Positions 4,862 to 5,159 of a DNA stretch of 5,159 nucleotides are shown in pieces. The DNA is from Comamonadaceae bacterium (GTDB lineage Bacteria; Pseudomonadota; Gammaproteobacteria; Burkholderiales; Burkholderiaceae_C). The first letter of the stretch is position 1. The number at the start of each line of letters is the position of its first letter. A model generated the notes under the pieces. The model did no database searches and was not told the origin of the DNA. It saw only the letters and a program-made list of their open reading frames with translations. The DNA lies in contig JAIXYA010000207.1 in the NCBI GenBank assembly GCA_027490485.1, forward strand, positions 1 through 5,159, written 5' to 3'. The translations under genes and the position numbers were made by a program.

Positions 4862-4944
4862 GGTGAAGTCCTTGAAAGAATGGCATACAGTTTAGAGCCA
4901 AAGTTCCTCAGGGTTGACCCCATGTTCTCAGCGAGAATGAAGCC
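4862..4944. promoter_or_regulatory. 83-base divergent intergenic region with two short inverted repeats
   Basis: This gap separates the divergent DUF1330/aminotransferase operon and the small membrane protein gene, so it should hold promoters for both. I see no good sigma-70 match. TTGACC (4914-4919) looks like a -35 box, but nothing like TATAAT follows 15-18 bases later. Two inverted repeats are present: GGGT-TG-ACCC (4911-4920) and TTCTC-AGC-GAGAA (4925-4937). The second would fold in the plus-strand leader only 7 bases before the start codon and includes the GAG that is the best ribosome binding site candidate there. Confidence 0.4.
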
Positions 4945-5159
4945 ATGAACTGGCTGATGAAAATCTTTTTCCTATTGATAGCAATCATGTTGCTGTCGGT
5001 GGTGCTGCTGTTTTCCTTGCTGGGCTTGCTACTGGGCCTGCTGCGCTGGTTGATCACTGGCAAAAAGCCGCAAATGGCGGTGATATTCAGCAGCTACCGT
5101 CAATGGCAAAAGCAAGCTGCGCAACACATGCGCAGACGCCAACCGGACGAGGACATCAT
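4945..5159 (+). CDS. small single-pass membrane protein (3' truncated)
   Basis: The frame opens with ATG and is still open at the window end, giving 71 complete codons. Residues about 7-33 are one long, Leu-rich hydrophobic segment (IFFLLIAIMLLSVV at its start), followed by RWLITGKKP (34-42) and a basic, Gln/Arg-rich region with WQKQAAQHMRRRQPDED. With few N-terminal charges and a strongly basic flank behind the segment, the C-terminal part should be cytoplasmic. I do not recognise the family and the C-terminal end is not seen. An in-frame TGA at 4915-4917 and no other start codon between fix the ATG at 4945. The ribosome binding site is weak (GAG, 9 bases before). It is transcribed divergently from the DUF1330 gene. 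Confidence 0.72.
   Translation, partial: MNWLMKIFFLLIAIMLLSVVLLFSLLGLLLGLLRWLITGKKPQMAVIFSSYRQWQKQAAQHMRRRQPDEDI

Noticed and set aside
4914..4942. TTGACC as a -35 box for the plus-strand membrane protein
   Set aside because: No -10-like hexamer follows at 15-18 bases (the sequence there reads around ATGAAG), and the start codon would be too close.

Overview
The window looks like ordinary chromosomal DNA of a Gram-negative bacterium, most likely a betaproteobacterium of the Burkholderiales (Comamonadaceae-like). This rests on the style of the protein families (ChrR-type bicupin, DUF1330 next to a class I/II aminotransferase, CvpA), signal peptides, and compact gene spacing; it is an inference from family resemblance, not a measured taxonomic assignment. 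I see no tRNA, rRNA, CRISPR array, insertion sequence, phage gene or replication origin.

Layout. 1-486 (+): 3' part of a two-domain ChrR-like cupin protein, cut by the window start. 525-1349 (-): alpha/beta hydrolase with an unusual C-terminal hydrophobic anchor. It is preceded in the same direction by 1368-1628 (-), a small exported four-cysteine protein; the two probably form an operon in which the last codons of the small gene supply the ribosome binding site for the hydrolase. 1629-1770: divergent regulatory region with an A8-C-A9 tract and two adjacent 12-bp palindromes. 1771-2574 (+): a two-domain protein that I read as a truncated-globin-like domain lacking the proximal histidine, fused to a YbjN-like domain. 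2666-3157 (+): a CvpA-family membrane protein without purF next to it. 3150-3275 (-): a 41-residue single-pass membrane protein overlapping the end of cvpA, with a good ribosome binding site inside a possible hairpin. 3363-4565 (-): PLP-dependent aminotransferase of fold type I. 4568-4861 (-): DUF1330 protein, two bases upstream of the aminotransferase and almost certainly co-transcribed with it. 4945-5159 (+): start of a small membrane protein, cut by the window end.

How the genes work together. Two short minus-strand operons are clear (Cys-rich exported protein + hydrolase; DUF1330 + aminotransferase, perhaps continuing into the 41-residue gene). The plus-strand genes appear to be individually transcribed. 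No single pathway links the whole window. The most unusual item is the globin-like/YbjN-like fusion at 1771-2574. The regulatory oddities (AUU start candidate, leader hairpin, twin palindromes) are secondary and more speculative.
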